DNA from: Klebsiella aerogenes
Lineage (GTDB): Bacteria; Pseudomonadota; Gammaproteobacteria; Enterobacterales; Enterobacteriaceae
DNA: 64,000 nt
NCBI GenBank assembly: GCA_029027985.1
Contig: CP119076.1
Span: forward strand, 1,116,001 to 1,180,000
Reading direction: 5' to 3'
The position numbers and the translations under genes are program-made. Positions 9,220 through 18,689 of the stretch are shown here, piece after piece (the stretch's first letter is position 1; every line of letters begins with the position of its first letter). The notes beneath the pieces are model-generated. The model was not told the DNA's origin and made no database searches. It saw nothing but the letters and a program-made list of their open reading frames with translations.

Positions 9220-10782
9220 CTACTTGTGCATATCGGCGATATTGTAAATCTGCTCAAGCATTGGGTTGAAAACGAAGCCTTTCACATCCTTGTTCATTGC
9301 CACCTGGTAGTTCTTCTGGAACAGATAGACGTAGGCGGCGTCATCAATAACGGTTTTCTGCGCCTGCTGATAATCTTTGGTGCGCGCTGCCTGGTCGGTG
9401 GTGGCGACCGCCTGTTTCAACAGCGCATCCACCTGCGGATTGGAGTAGAAGGCACGGTTGCCCGGCAGCCCTTTTTTGTCCGACTCGAACCAGTAGTTCA
9501 TAAACATATACGGGTCGGCAAAGTCCGGGCTCCAGTTACCGATAGCGATGTCGTAATCGCCTTTCCCGATGCGCTCGCGCATGGTGGCGTTCGCCAGTTT
9601 CTCCAGCTTGACCTGAATGCCGAGCGTTTGCAGGTTGGCCTGGGTGGAGAGGGCGATAGGCTCCCAGTTCGGATCGTTGTCGGAGTAGAGGAACGACAGC
9701 GTTTTCGGCTTATCCTTCACCTTATCCAGCGCCGCTTTGGCTTTATCGAGATCCAGCGAGTACTGCATCGCGCTGGCATCGTAACCCCACATGCCGTCGG
9801 GGATCGGGCCGCGCATCTGTTTGCCGTTGCCGCCGAGAATGCCATCGACCATGCCTTTATAATCCGTCGCCCATGAAACCGCGCGGCGCAGATCCGCCTG
9901 GTTCATCGGCGCTTTGCTGTTATTGAGATACAGGTAGGTGACGCGCAGCGCCGGATAGTCGTACACCGCGACCTTGTCTTCTTTCTTCAGCGCGGCAAAC
10001 TGATCGACCGGCAGCGCGTCGGCAATATCCACATCGCCTTTGGTCAACTGCAGACGGCGGGCGGCGCTTTCGCCGATGATTTTCACCGTCACGCGCTTAA
10101 AGGCGGGCTTGTCGCCGTTGAAATGTGGGTTGGGAACCAGCACCAACTGTTGACCTTTTTGCCAGCGCTGCAGGGTATACGCGCCGGAGCCGGCGGTGTG
10201 CTCGGCAAGATACGCGCGGGCGTCATCGGCGGCGTTGGCTTTCAATACCGTCGGGTTGATGATGGAGGCGCCATCGTTGGCGAGGGTATGCAGGAACGGC
10301 GCGAAGGACTCCGGCAGCGTGAAGCGAACGGTGGTCGGGTCGATGGCTTCAATCTTCAGCCCGGTTGGGAAGGCTTCCGATGGCCCCTGTTTAATGCGCA
10401 TCAGGCGTTCGAAAGAGAGTTTGACCGCCTCTGCGGTGACCGGCGAACCATCGTCAAACTGCGCGCCTTTGCGCAGCGTGAAGGTCCAGGTTTTACCGTC
10501 ATCGGAGGCCTGCCAGTTTTCGGCGAGATCGCCTTCGACATCGGTCGAGCCTTTGCCGTTATCGGTTTTGTATTTCACCAGCCGCTGGTAGGCCGGGTAG
10601 GTCACCGTCCAGTCGTTGTTATCGATAGTGACGGCCGGGTCGAGCGTTTGCGGGTCGGCGGCTTTGCCGATCACCAGCATATCCTTAGGCACGGCAGCAA
10701 AGGCGGAAGGGATTGCGGCGCAGAGCGCAGCGGCTAACAGTAACGGGCGAAAACCTACGGATGCTGGGCGAGTCATTTTCAT
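9220..10782 (-). CDS. ddpA: Periplasmic dipeptide-binding protein, DdpA/DppA family
   Basis: A 520-residue solute-binding protein (SBP_bac_5) with an N-terminal Sec signal (hydrophobic run LLLAAALCAAIPSAFAA after a basic start). It has the family lines ADPQTLDPA, TDVEGDLAENWQ, and WTFTLRKGAQFDDGSPVTAEAVK. It delivers dipeptides, probably including D-Ala-D-Ala, to the DdpBC channel. Its ATG overlaps the ddpX stop (ATGA type), which ties ligand capture to the dipeptidase. Confidence 0.87.
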   Translation of the reverse strand: MKMTRPASVGFRPLLLAAALCAAIPSAFAAVPKDMLVIGKAADPQTLDPAVTIDNNDWTVTYPAYQRLVKYKTDNGKGSTDVEGDLAENWQASDDGKTWTFTLRKGAQFDDGSPVTAEAVKLSFERLMRIKQGPSEAFPTGLKIEAIDPTTVRFTLPESFAPFLHTLANDGASIINPTVLKANAADDARAYLAEHTAGSGAYTLQRWQKGQQLVLVPNPHFNGDKPAFKRVTVKIIGESAARRLQLTKGDVDIADALPVDQFAALKKEDKVAVYDYPALRVTYLYLNNSKAPMNQADLRRAVSWATDYKGMVDGILGGNGKQMRGPIPDGMWGYDASAMQYSLDLDKAKAALDKVKDKPKTLSFLYSDNDPNWEPIALSTQANLQTLGIQVKLEKLANATMRERIGKGDYDIAIGNWSPDFADPYMFMNYWFESDKKGLPGNRAFYSNPQVDALLKQAVATTDQAARTKDYQQAQKTVIDDAAYVYLFQKNYQVAMNKDVKGFVFNPMLEQIYNIADMHK

Positions 10783-11363
10783 GGTGAAACTCCGTCAATC
10801 TGAGCGGGGGAGAAACAGGCGAAAACATCATCAAGTAGCGGATAACCGGCCGCATCCGGTAGTTCGAAGTGCCACCATTCCGTGGTTATGCCTTTAAAGC
10901 CGCCGCCGAACATAATGGCGTTCAGCAGCAGGCGGTTGCGCTGGGCGTCCTGGGCCACCGCCGGGTGGTAGGGATGCGAGCGATCGTCCATCTCGTCAAA
11001 GGCGGTGCCCATGTCGAGTATGTGGTCGCGTTCGTCGAGCAGCGTTACGTCGATGGCGGTGCCGCGGCTGTGGTTGGAGCCGATATCGGCTGGCACCACG
11101 TAATCCTGATTCGGGCAGGCGTTCCACAGCAACTGCTGGGCGCGCTGCGGGCGATAGGCGTCGAGAACCAACAGGCGGTAACCCGCCAGTGCGGCGATAG
11201 CGATAGATTTTTCCAGCGCCGTCGCTGCATCCGGGTGCAGCAGACAGCGGGCTTCGCGATAAATCGGCCGCCCGGTGATGTTATCGGCAGTGGCGTATTT
11301 CAGGTCGACAGGCAGCGTGGGAAAACGCGCGGCGATATCCACCAGGGGGAGTTGCTGGCTCAT
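10779..11363 (-). CDS. ddpX: D-alanyl-D-alanine dipeptidase, DdpX/VanX type
   Basis: A 194-residue zinc dipeptidase. The two VanX signatures are present: SNHSRGTAID, which supplies a zinc His and Asp, and EWWHFE, which supplies the catalytic Glu and the last zinc His. It hydrolyses D-Ala-D-Ala in the cytoplasm. In E. coli the homologue allows use of cell-wall dipeptide as nutrient rather than giving glycopeptide resistance, and the same gene order (X-A-B-C-D-F) is found here. It is the first gene of the operon, 11 bp after the RpiR-type regulator stop. Confidence 0.9.
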   Translation of the reverse strand: MSQQLPLVDIAARFPTLPVDLKYATADNITGRPIYREARCLLHPDAATALEKSIAIAALAGYRLLVLDAYRPQRAQQLLWNACPNQDYVVPADIGSNHSRGTAIDVTLLDERDHILDMGTAFDEMDDRSHPYHPAVAQDAQRNRLLLNAIMFGGGFKGITTEWWHFELPDAAGYPLLDDVFACFSPAQIDGVSP

Positions 11364-11374
11364 CGGTAATTTCC

Positions 11375-12241
11375 TTAACGTTCAAACTGACCAAATTCCT
11401 GCTGCAGGGCGCGGTTGGCGGCAAGGCGGCTGGAGAGCGTCGGCCCCAGCCGTTCCACCACCGCGGAGAGCAGCAGATTGAAAAGACAACTGATCGGCGC
11501 AAGCGAATCCCAGAAGTGGCCGGTATCGGTTTTAACCTGTAATAAATCAACGGGATAATCACGCGCCCACGGACACCAGATATCGGTGACCAACGCAGTG
11601 GCGATCCCGCGTTCGCCAGCGACCCGGCAAAACTGGCGCGCGGCGGTGGAGTAGGCGCGGGTATCAGTCAGCACCACGTAGGGGCGCTGGTATTCAGAGT
11701 TCAGCGACTCCAGCCAACTGCCGGAACTGCCGTCGGCGTAAGTCACGCGTGGGCGCAGATATTCCAGATGGCTGAAGAAGGTGTTGGCGATACCGCGTGT
11801 CGACTGGATGCCGAGGACTATCACCGCATCGGCTTCGGCGATGCGTTGGCTGACACGGGCGAAGAGTGGTTCCTGCGCCAGTTGATAGACGTAGCGAATG
11901 GCATCCAGCTCCATCTGTAGCGACAGACTGGCGCGGTCCGGCTGCGCCTGCTGCTGCGACCAGGAATCGAGCCGGTCGATCACTCCCCACTGCCGGTAGG
12001 GGGTTGACGCGGGTTCTTTCAGGCTGTTTTTCACGTCGTCGAGATTGCGATAGCCCAGCTTGCGCAGATAGCGGCCAACGGTAATGCCGCTGGTGCCGGT
12101 GGCCTGCGCAATGCTGTCAGCGGTTTCGAACGGGATATGCTCCCGATGGCTTAACAGCCAGCTGCCAATGCGTTTTTCGCTCGGCGTCAGCTGACTGAAA
12201 GTCGATTCAATGGTGCGAAACAACCCGTTGCTATCGTTCAT
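11375..12241 (-). CDS. RpiR/MurR-family regulator (HTH plus SIS domain)
   Basis: A 288-residue protein: an N-terminal HTH_6 domain (FSQLTPSEKRIGSWLL, then ATGTSGITVGRYLRKLGYRNLDD) and a C-terminal SIS sugar-phosphate-binding domain (VIVLGIQSTRGIANTFF, YVVLTDTRAYSTA). The open frame extends to a TTG at 12292, but the ATG at 12241 has GAGGG 6-8 bases upstream and starts the normal family N-terminus. It lies immediately before ddpX on the same strand, so it is probably co-transcribed and controls the ddp operon; ligand unknown. A palindrome at 12399 may be its operator. Confidence 0.88.
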   Translation of the reverse strand: MNDSNGLFRTIESTFSQLTPSEKRIGSWLLSHREHIPFETADSIAQATGTSGITVGRYLRKLGYRNLDDVKNSLKEPASTPYRQWGVIDRLDSWSQQQAQPDRASLSLQMELDAIRYVYQLAQEPLFARVSQRIAEADAVIVLGIQSTRGIANTFFSHLEYLRPRVTYADGSSGSWLESLNSEYQRPYVVLTDTRAYSTAARQFCRVAGERGIATALVTDIWCPWARDYPVDLLQVKTDTGHFWDSLAPISCLFNLLLSAVVERLGPTLSSRLAANRALQQEFGQFER

Positions 12242-12398
12242 CTCTGCCCTCAATGATATTTCACTCTCATTTAACAGGATTTTGATACTCAACTAACAAA
12301 GCACGATGCGTGCCAGCCACGCCGGAAAATAATTATGACCAGCTATGCCGGGAAAACCCCGGTAATACGGTGGATCTTGAGCGTAGAGTTTTGCCATT

Positions 12399-12421
12399 CA
12401 TTGCACAAAGAAAGTGCAATG
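12399..12421. promoter_or_regulatory. 8-bp perfect palindrome between the divergent RpiR and acetyltransferase genes
   Basis: CATTGCAC, seven bases, GTGCAATG. It lies about 160 bp upstream of the RpiR-type ATG and 134 bp upstream of the acetyltransferase ATG. A role as operator is inferred from position and symmetry only. Confidence 0.4.
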
Positions 12422-12554
12422 GATCCTGGTTGTGCGTCACAAAAATAAAACATGTTATTAACAATTTTGTGATGTAAACGAAGTGTGGATGCTATCAATA
12501 GGGAGGTAGCCCGCATTCAGACGATGAATCACGTTGCGCAGGAAATGGTGAAAA

Positions 12555-13361
12555 ATGAAAATCGCATTCGGCGAAATTAAACCTTTATTACAGAGCCAGC
12601 GTATTTTTTTCGGCGGACAAAAACTGGTTAGCGACCATCCGTTCTACCGTGATGAACAACTTATCGATATACCGGATAATTTATCGACCGAGCCCTATAC
12701 CACCTACTGGGGACGCTGCGGCGAGTGCCTGGCTTCTCTCGGCGCATTTAGCTATACCCGCACGCCGCTGCCGGCGTTGATTCAGGTCGGGCGCTATACC
12801 TCCATTGCTGATAGATTGCAGGTGTTGGGCGACCGGCATCCGCTGGAGTGGGCAAGCTCGAGCCCGGTTTTTTATGCCAGCCATTCTGGATTGATGGCGA
12901 CTCTGGCGGCGGATAGCGGGCGGGAAAACCATTTCTATGCTTTTGAAAAACAAACGCGGCCGATCGTTATCGGCAATGATGTCTGGATTGGTCAAAACGT
13001 GACGCTGGCGCAGGGTATCACCATTGGCGATGGCGCGGTTATCGCTGCTAATGCGTTGGTCGTGAAAGATGTCGCGCCCTATACCATGGTGGGCGGCAAC
13101 CCGGCGAAGCCCATCAAACTCCGTTTTCCTGAACCGATAGTTGAACGGCTGTTGATGCTGCGCTGGTGGCAGTATTCGGCACAGGATATCGCAACCTTCC
13201 CGGTTAATGATGTCGCCCGCTTTTGTGAATTACTCGGCAATGCCCGGGAACAAGGCGAATTAACGCCGCTTTCGCTGCCGAAACTGACGGCGGCGATGGT
13301 GAAAAACTTTGTCGCGCAGCGGCAGCATCGCCGCGGCGATGCGGTACCGGCGGCGCGTTGA
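12555..13361 (+). CDS. Left-handed beta-helix acetyltransferase, CatB/Vat-like
   Basis: A 268-residue protein with hexapeptide-repeat character in its middle (IVIGNDVWIGQNVTLAQGIT, IGDGAVIAANALVVKDV) and the xenobiotic-acetyltransferase closing motif VGGNPAKPIKLRF. The family uses acetyl-CoA to acetylate hydroxyls of antibiotics, sugars or other small molecules as a trimer; the acceptor here is unknown. The N-terminal 90 residues are not repeat-like. It is followed after 21 bp by a PheC-like periplasmic protein on the same strand, so the two may form an operon. Confidence 0.8.
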   Translation: MKIAFGEIKPLLQSQRIFFGGQKLVSDHPFYRDEQLIDIPDNLSTEPYTTYWGRCGECLASLGAFSYTRTPLPALIQVGRYTSIADRLQVLGDRHPLEWASSSPVFYASHSGLMATLAADSGRENHFYAFEKQTRPIVIGNDVWIGQNVTLAQGITIGDGAVIAANALVVKDVAPYTMVGGNPAKPIKLRFPEPIVERLLMLRWWQYSAQDIATFPVNDVARFCELLGNAREQGELTPLSLPKLTAAMVKNFVAQRQHRRGDAVPAAR

Positions 13362-13382
13362 TGAAATGATAAGGAATCTAAG

Positions 13383-14144
13383 ATGAAGTTAAAGTTAGGC
13401 GTCGTCTTGATGGCGGCGGTGATGGCCTGCGGCGCGCAGGCGCGCGATATGCAGTCGATTCAGCAAAGCGGCGAGTTAAAAGTGGGCGTACCGGGCGACT
13501 ATGCGCCGCTGGCGTTTCATAACGGCGCTGGCGAGCTTATCGGCTATGACGTGGATATGGCCCACGATCTTGGTAAGACGCTGGGGCTGAAGGTGACGTT
13601 TATCATCACCAGCTGGCCGACGTTATCTGCTGATTTAAAAGCCGATAAATTTGATATTGCCATGGGCGGGGTGACGGAGACGCCAGCGCGTGGGAAAGAC
13701 TTCTCGCTGAGCCACCCGGTGGTGGCGAATGGTAAAATCGCGCTGGCCAGCTGTACCGCCGCGCCAGCGCTCGGCAGCCTTGAAAAAATCGACCAGCCGA
13801 ATGTGAAGGTGATCGTGAACCCGGGCGGCACTAACCAAAGCTTCGTTGATGAACATATCAAACATGCGCAGATTATCCGCGTACAGAACAATGTCGATAA
13901 CCTGCAGGCGTTGCGGCAGAAAACCGCCGATATGATGGTGACCGACCTGATTGAAGGGGACTATTACCAGAGTAAAGAGCCCGGCGTATTCTGCGTGGCT
14001 AACGAGACGCCGTTCCCCGGCACCGCCAGCTACAAGGTGTATATGATGAATAAGGATAATCCGGCGCTGCTGGAGAAAGTGAACCAGTGGCTGGATAGCC
14101 AGGACAAGAACGTGCTCAAGCGGAAGTGGAAAATCCATGGCTAA
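13383..14144 (+). CDS. Periplasmic cyclohexadienyl dehydratase-like or amino-acid-binding protein
   Basis: A 253-residue SBP_bac_3 fold protein with a signal peptide (KLGVVLMAAVMACGAQA). After it come SGELKVGVPGDYAPLAFHN and GYDVDMAHDLGKTLGL, the standard family opening. The segments VNPGGTNQSFVDEHI and DMMVTDLIEGDYYQ resemble PheC-type cyclohexadienyl/arogenate dehydratases, which are enzymes built on this binding-protein fold. No ABC permease is adjacent, which supports an enzyme or sensor role over transport, but substrate-binding function cannot be excluded. Confidence 0.72.
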   Translation: MKLKLGVVLMAAVMACGAQARDMQSIQQSGELKVGVPGDYAPLAFHNGAGELIGYDVDMAHDLGKTLGLKVTFIITSWPTLSADLKADKFDIAMGGVTETPARGKDFSLSHPVVANGKIALASCTAAPALGSLEKIDQPNVKVIVNPGGTNQSFVDEHIKHAQIIRVQNNVDNLQALRQKTADMMVTDLIEGDYYQSKEPGVFCVANETPFPGTASYKVYMMNKDNPALLEKVNQWLDSQDKNVLKRKWKIHG

Positions 14145-14155
14145 TTGCTGAAGAA

Positions 14156-14190
14156 CATCACCGGCAGGGAAGGGCATTCCGCCGGTGATG
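14156..14190. terminator. Hairpin after the PheC-like gene
   Basis: A perfect 10-bp inverted repeat, CATCACCGGC and GCCGGTGATG, with a 15-base loop, starts 12 bp after the stop codon. No T run follows, so it is either a weak terminator or an mRNA-stabilising structure. Confidence 0.45.
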
Positions 14191-14651
14191 TGCCCTGGAG
14201 TAGTCTGCTGGCGTGTGAACGGCAATTCATCGATGACCCGCACTTCTGCCGGTGTACGGTCCGGAACTGAATCTGATTGAAATCGTGTGGAAGCAAGCCA
14301 AATATCACTGGCGGCGTTTTATCACCTGGACGAAGGATACAATGGCGCGAAAGTGAGATGCCTTGTTCGAAGGTTATAGCAGTCGTTATTATGCAATTGA
14401 TTTTTCTTAAACACTCAAAAATATTCACTATCACAAACACCAGAAAGTCCAATCCTGGACTAAATTTGAAATAATGCCGATGGCAAACGTCGCGTAATGG
14501 CATTAGCATTAAAATGTCAATCAATCTTAATTGAAAATAGTAATAGCTCATATCATAGATATTATGAATGAATTATTGCTTTCTCATCCGGATTTTAATT
14601 GAACGAGTTACATAATATTTTTATGATTTTCCCTTCATGGATGGATCGAAT
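14191..14651. other. AT-rich intergenic region before the fimbrial operon
   Basis: No open frame with a credible start or codon use was seen. Base composition falls sharply from the GC-rich left flank, marking the left edge of the fimbrial accessory segment. The fimbrial promoter presumably lies here; no convincing -35/-10 pair or invertible repeat was identified. Confidence 0.5.
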
Positions 14652-15242
14652 ATGAAATTACATAAATTAACCATGGCATTAGCAGTATGTGGCCTGATGA
14701 GCCTGTCAGGCATCAATGTGGCAAATGCAGCAGGTACAGGTAGCGGGCAAGACTTCGGTACAATCGATTTTAATGGGGAAGTGACCACATCAACCTGTGA
14801 CGTTACCGTAAGCTCACCTAACGGCACCGACGGCAACAAGGCCACTGTCAATCTTGAGAAGGTAACCGCTAGCTCGATAACCAGCCAGGACGGAGGTGCC
14901 CATCCATTTACCATTAATGTTAGCGGCTGTGACACAGCATCAACCGATGTCATTGGCGTTACATTTGCCGCTGGCAACGGTCTTGGACTAACCCCGGATG
15001 GTACCCTGCCAAATACATCTACAGATAAGGACACCGTTAAGGTCAGCTTAGCGCTATACGATAATGGTAGTATGATCAATTTGACTAACGCTGACCAGAC
15101 GAAAGGTTCTAAATTCCAGTTAGACGCTGATGGTGCTGGTCATCTTGATTATGTTGTGATGTACCACAATGATGTAAACGGTACAACTCCTGCTGCAGGC
15201 CTTGTTAAAAGTAGTGCCACCTATCAGCTTGACTATCAGTAA
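14652..15242 (+). CDS. Major fimbrial subunit (chaperone-usher pilin)
   Basis: A 196-residue pilin with a signal peptide ending at ANA, then GTIDFNGEVTTSTCDVTV, the typical N-terminal strand with the first cysteine. A second cysteine lies in INVSGCDTAS, and the C-terminal donor-accepting strand ends SATYQLDYQ, with a penultimate tyrosine as in chaperone-recognised pilins. An ATG at 14637 is also in frame, but the one at 14652 begins the normal signal peptide. It is first in a pilin-chaperone-usher-adhesin operon. Confidence 0.9.
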   Translation: MKLHKLTMALAVCGLMSLSGINVANAAGTGSGQDFGTIDFNGEVTTSTCDVTVSSPNGTDGNKATVNLEKVTASSITSQDGGAHPFTINVSGCDTASTDVIGVTFAAGNGLGLTPDGTLPNTSTDKDTVKVSLALYDNGSMINLTNADQTKGSKFQLDADGAGHLDYVVMYHNDVNGTTPAAGLVKSSATYQLDYQ

Positions 15243-15311
15243 TAGCGAGTTAACTAGCAATAATAGCTAACCTACGTGCTGTACACAGATCTTTGTTATG
15301 AGAATTATTCT

Positions 15312-16034
15312 ATGAAATATATTAAGCCGTTATATCAAATATTATGTTTAATAACGTTGGCCTGTTACAGCACGCTTTCATTTGCGGGGCTCGTGCTGGA
15401 AAGCACACGTGTTATTTATCCTGCGGGTGAAAATGAAGTCACGCTAAGAATGAACAACACCGGTAAATTGCCCGTTCTGGCGCAAAGCTGGATTGATCAT
15501 GGCGATGAAACTGTTGCGCCAGATCAATTATCTTCGGTGTTTGTTTTAACCCCGCCTATTAACCGGGTCAACGGTGGGAAAGGACAAACGCTCAGAATAA
15601 GCATGATGGATAGCAGTAAACTGCCGAAAGATAAAGAGTCCGTTTATTATCTGAATGTGTTGGCTATCCCGACCAAATCAGCGGATGGCATGAATAACAA
15701 CCAGCTGAATATTGCCTTTAAAACCCGCATCAAACTTTTTTACCGCCCGGATGGGTTACAAGGTAGTGCCAATAAAGCACCTGAATTACTTAAATGGAGC
15801 ATCAGCGGTAATGGCGTCAAAGCATCAAACCCGACGCCATACTATATCACGATAAGCAAAGTGGTCTATTCCGTGGGCGCGACGAAATACGAAGCGGCAG
15901 GCCAGATGATTGCGCCAGGCGGAGCCAGTGAATTTCATTTCAAGGGCTTAAACCAGGTGAGCAGCACCAGTGCGATAAGCTATAGCACCGTCAATGATTT
16001 TGGCGGTTTCAACAACCATAAAATAGCGAAATAA
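15312..16034 (+). CDS. Periplasmic fimbrial chaperone, PapD family
   Basis: A 240-residue protein with a signal peptide (YQILCLITLACYSTLSFAG) followed by the PapD opening LESTRVIYPAGENEVTLRMNN. The PapD features are FVLTPPINRVNGGKGQTLRI, SVYYLNVLAIP and IKLFYRP, whose Arg and Lys anchor the pilin C-terminus. It folds pilins in the periplasm and hands them to the usher. The ATG at 15312 is preferred to one at 15276, which would add 12 residues before the signal. Confidence 0.9.
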   Translation: MKYIKPLYQILCLITLACYSTLSFAGLVLESTRVIYPAGENEVTLRMNNTGKLPVLAQSWIDHGDETVAPDQLSSVFVLTPPINRVNGGKGQTLRISMMDSSKLPKDKESVYYLNVLAIPTKSADGMNNNQLNIAFKTRIKLFYRPDGLQGSANKAPELLKWSISGNGVKASNPTPYYITISKVVYSVGATKYEAAGQMIAPGGASEFHFKGLNQVSSTSAISYSTVNDFGGFNNHKIAK

Positions 16035-16059
16035 CGCCTTCCGTTTCCTTTTAACGATA

Positions 16060-18584
16060 ATGATTATGGATATTTTTCGTATCGCAGGATGTGTCAGCAT
16101 TATCGTTGTCTCACTGCAGAGCGCTATTGCCGCCAGCGATGACGCGATGCAAACGGCAGGGGTGTATGAATTTGATGACACCTTTGTCAGCCGTTCCAGT
16201 CCGCTGGCCGCCAGCCTGCAACGCTTTTCCAGCGGCTCTACCGTATTGCCGGGTACGCATCGGGTCATTGTCACGTTAAATAAAGAGCAACTGACCATCG
16301 ATCAGGTGACGTTTAAAGAGAGCGCGGTAAATGTTGTGAATGCCTGCATTACGCAGAAAATGGCGCAACTGATTGGTTTTAAGAAGGAACTCATCAAATT
16401 CACCCAGTGGGAGGCTCTGGCAGACAGCCAGCAGTGTTTTCGGATACAGGATATTGTTCCCGAAGCCAGCGAAGAGTTTGACAGTGATACCCAGCAGCTC
16501 AACCTGTCGGTTCCACAAATTGACATCAATATTCTCCCCCGGGGAACCGTGCCACCGTCCATGTGGGACAGCGGCATTCCGGCGCTGATGCTCGGGTATA
16601 ATATGAATGCCTATCAGTCTGAAAACCATAACGACAGGTCGAAATCATTTTATACCTCGCTCAACAGCGGCCTGAATATCGGCGCCTGGTATCTGCGCCA
16701 TAACGGATCGTATAACTGGAACGATGACCAGGGTGGCCATTACGACGTACTGAATACCTATGTGCAGCGTGATGTCGCGCCGCTCAGGGGGCGTTTGCTT
16801 GCCGGGCAGTTTAACACCAGCGGGCAGCTGTTTGACACCGTGCCCATTACCGGGGCACAGATCGCCAGCGATGAACGTATGTTACCCGACTCACAGCGGG
16901 GATATGCGCCAGAAATTCGCGGGGTGGCAAAAACCAACGCCAGGGTCACGGTTAAACAGGGGGGGCGCTCAATTTATGAAACCACCGTCTCTCCCGGTGC
17001 CTTTGTGATTAATGACCTCTACCCGACGGGCTATGGTGGCAACCTCGATGTCACGATTGAAGAAGCAGATGGTTCGCAGCAGAACTTTTCCCTCCCTTAT
17101 TCCTCTGTCTCAGAACTGTTACGCCCGGGCGCGTTTCGTTACAGTTTCAACGCCGGCAAACTACGCAGCGACAGCGTATCAGACAACCCGGTGTTTACCG
17201 AAGCCACCTGGCAACAGGGTGTTACCAACCTGCTGACCGGTTACGGCGGTATTCAGGCTAATGATGATTATCAGGCGCTGCAGTTGGGTACGGCCCTCGG
17301 GCTGCCTGTCGGCGCAGTGGCGTTTGATGTGACGCAGTCCCAGGCACGCCTCCCCGACCGGGATAAGATGACGGGCCAGAGCTACCAGCTTAGCTACAGT
17401 AAGCTGATTAATGCCACGGACAGTAATATCCACCTGGCGGCGTACCGTTTTTCCAGCAGCGGATATATGGATTATCTCACTGCAATGGAAACCATTGATG
17501 ATATTAACCATGGTTATGACGGCAGCCGGGTACAGCGGCAGAAAAACCGCTTCACGCTCAATATCAGCCAGGGTTTGCCGGAGACATGGGGGCAGCTATA
17601 CATCAGCGCCAGCTATGAAAACTACTGGAACCAGGGCTCTGACAAGCAGTACCAGATCGGCTATTCCAACAGCTATAAGCGGCTGAATTACAGCCTGAAC
17701 GTCAGCCGTAGCAAAGATACCTGGGGTGAAGCACAGACCAGCTATTTTCTGAACTTTTCTTTCCCGCTGTGGGAGAACGATGCTTCAGGCACCTACGCAC
17801 CGCAGGTCAGCATGAGCTATAACCAGGATTCGTCGGGCAATAGTTCGGAGCAGGCGTCACTTTCCGGTAGCCTGGGCCAACGAAACCAGTTCTCCTACTC
17901 GGTTAGCGGCTCGCATGACGATACGGGCGGCACCTCCGGCAACGTGTCGGGGAGCTATTCAGGCAGCATAGCGTCCGCCTCGGCGTCCTACAGTGAAGGC
18001 CAGGATTACCACAGTACGTCGCTGGGTCTGACCGGTTCGCTGGTTGCCCACTCGGGGGCATCACGTTGTCACCCGAGACCAGCGATACCTTCACCCTGAT
18101 AGAGGCGAAGGGGGCCGAAGGTGCCGCTGTTTCATCGTATTCTGGCGTCACCATTGACCGTTTTGGTTATGCCCTGATCCCGGCAGGCAGCCCGTATCAC
18201 CTCAATGAGGTAGTGATCGATCCGAAAGGCATGTCGGAAAACGTCGAGCTGGAAAATACCTCGCAGAAAGTGGTTCCCCGTTATGGCGCGGTGGTGAAAA
18301 CGACATTTAACGCTCACATCGGTATTCCGCTTTTTATTCACTCTGATTATGCCGGGCAGGTACTGCCGTTTGGGGCGGACGTATCGGATGACAACGGCGT
18401 GAGCGTGGGCGTGGTGTCGCAAGGGAGCATGATTTATGCCCGCGTGGCGGAGAATAAAGGCGGCCTGCACGTTAAATGGGGGAATGCGAACAATGAGCAC
18501 TGTGTTATCCATTACGCGTTTCCTCCTGGTGTCGAAAATGAGAAGAAAAGGCATATTCAGCAACTTACGCAGCATTGCGAATAA
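16060..18584 (+). pseudogene. Fimbrial outer-membrane usher gene with a one-base frameshift
   Basis: Two overlapping frames, 16060-18099 and 18066-18584, join into one usher of about 841 residues, the normal family length. The first part has the N-terminal domain (YEFDDTFVSRSS), the beta-barrel and plug segments (RGYAPEIRGVAKTNARVTVKQ, VSPGAFVINDLYPTGYGGNL). The second has the C-terminal domain (DTFTLIEAKGAEGAAV). The break is at the G run near 18054-18058: CACTC followed by five G residues, where a sixth would restore the reading ..HSGGITLSPETSDTF... As read, the usher stops at 18099 and lacks its two C-terminal domains, so pili could not assemble. Slippage in the run, a fixed mutation or a sequence error are all possible. 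Confidence 0.85.
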
Positions 18585-18689
18585 TAGGTGGCGTGCCGCA
18601 ACCGGGCATAACCACCGTGGTAAAAATAAGGGTATTCGCGGATGAATAAAGTGGATCAACCTGTTCCAGAACAAAAACGAGGAAGTGGT

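Noticed and set aside
9226..10737. Two plus-strand frames of more than 200 codons
   Set aside because: Both antisense to the ddpA-type gene, with no motifs.
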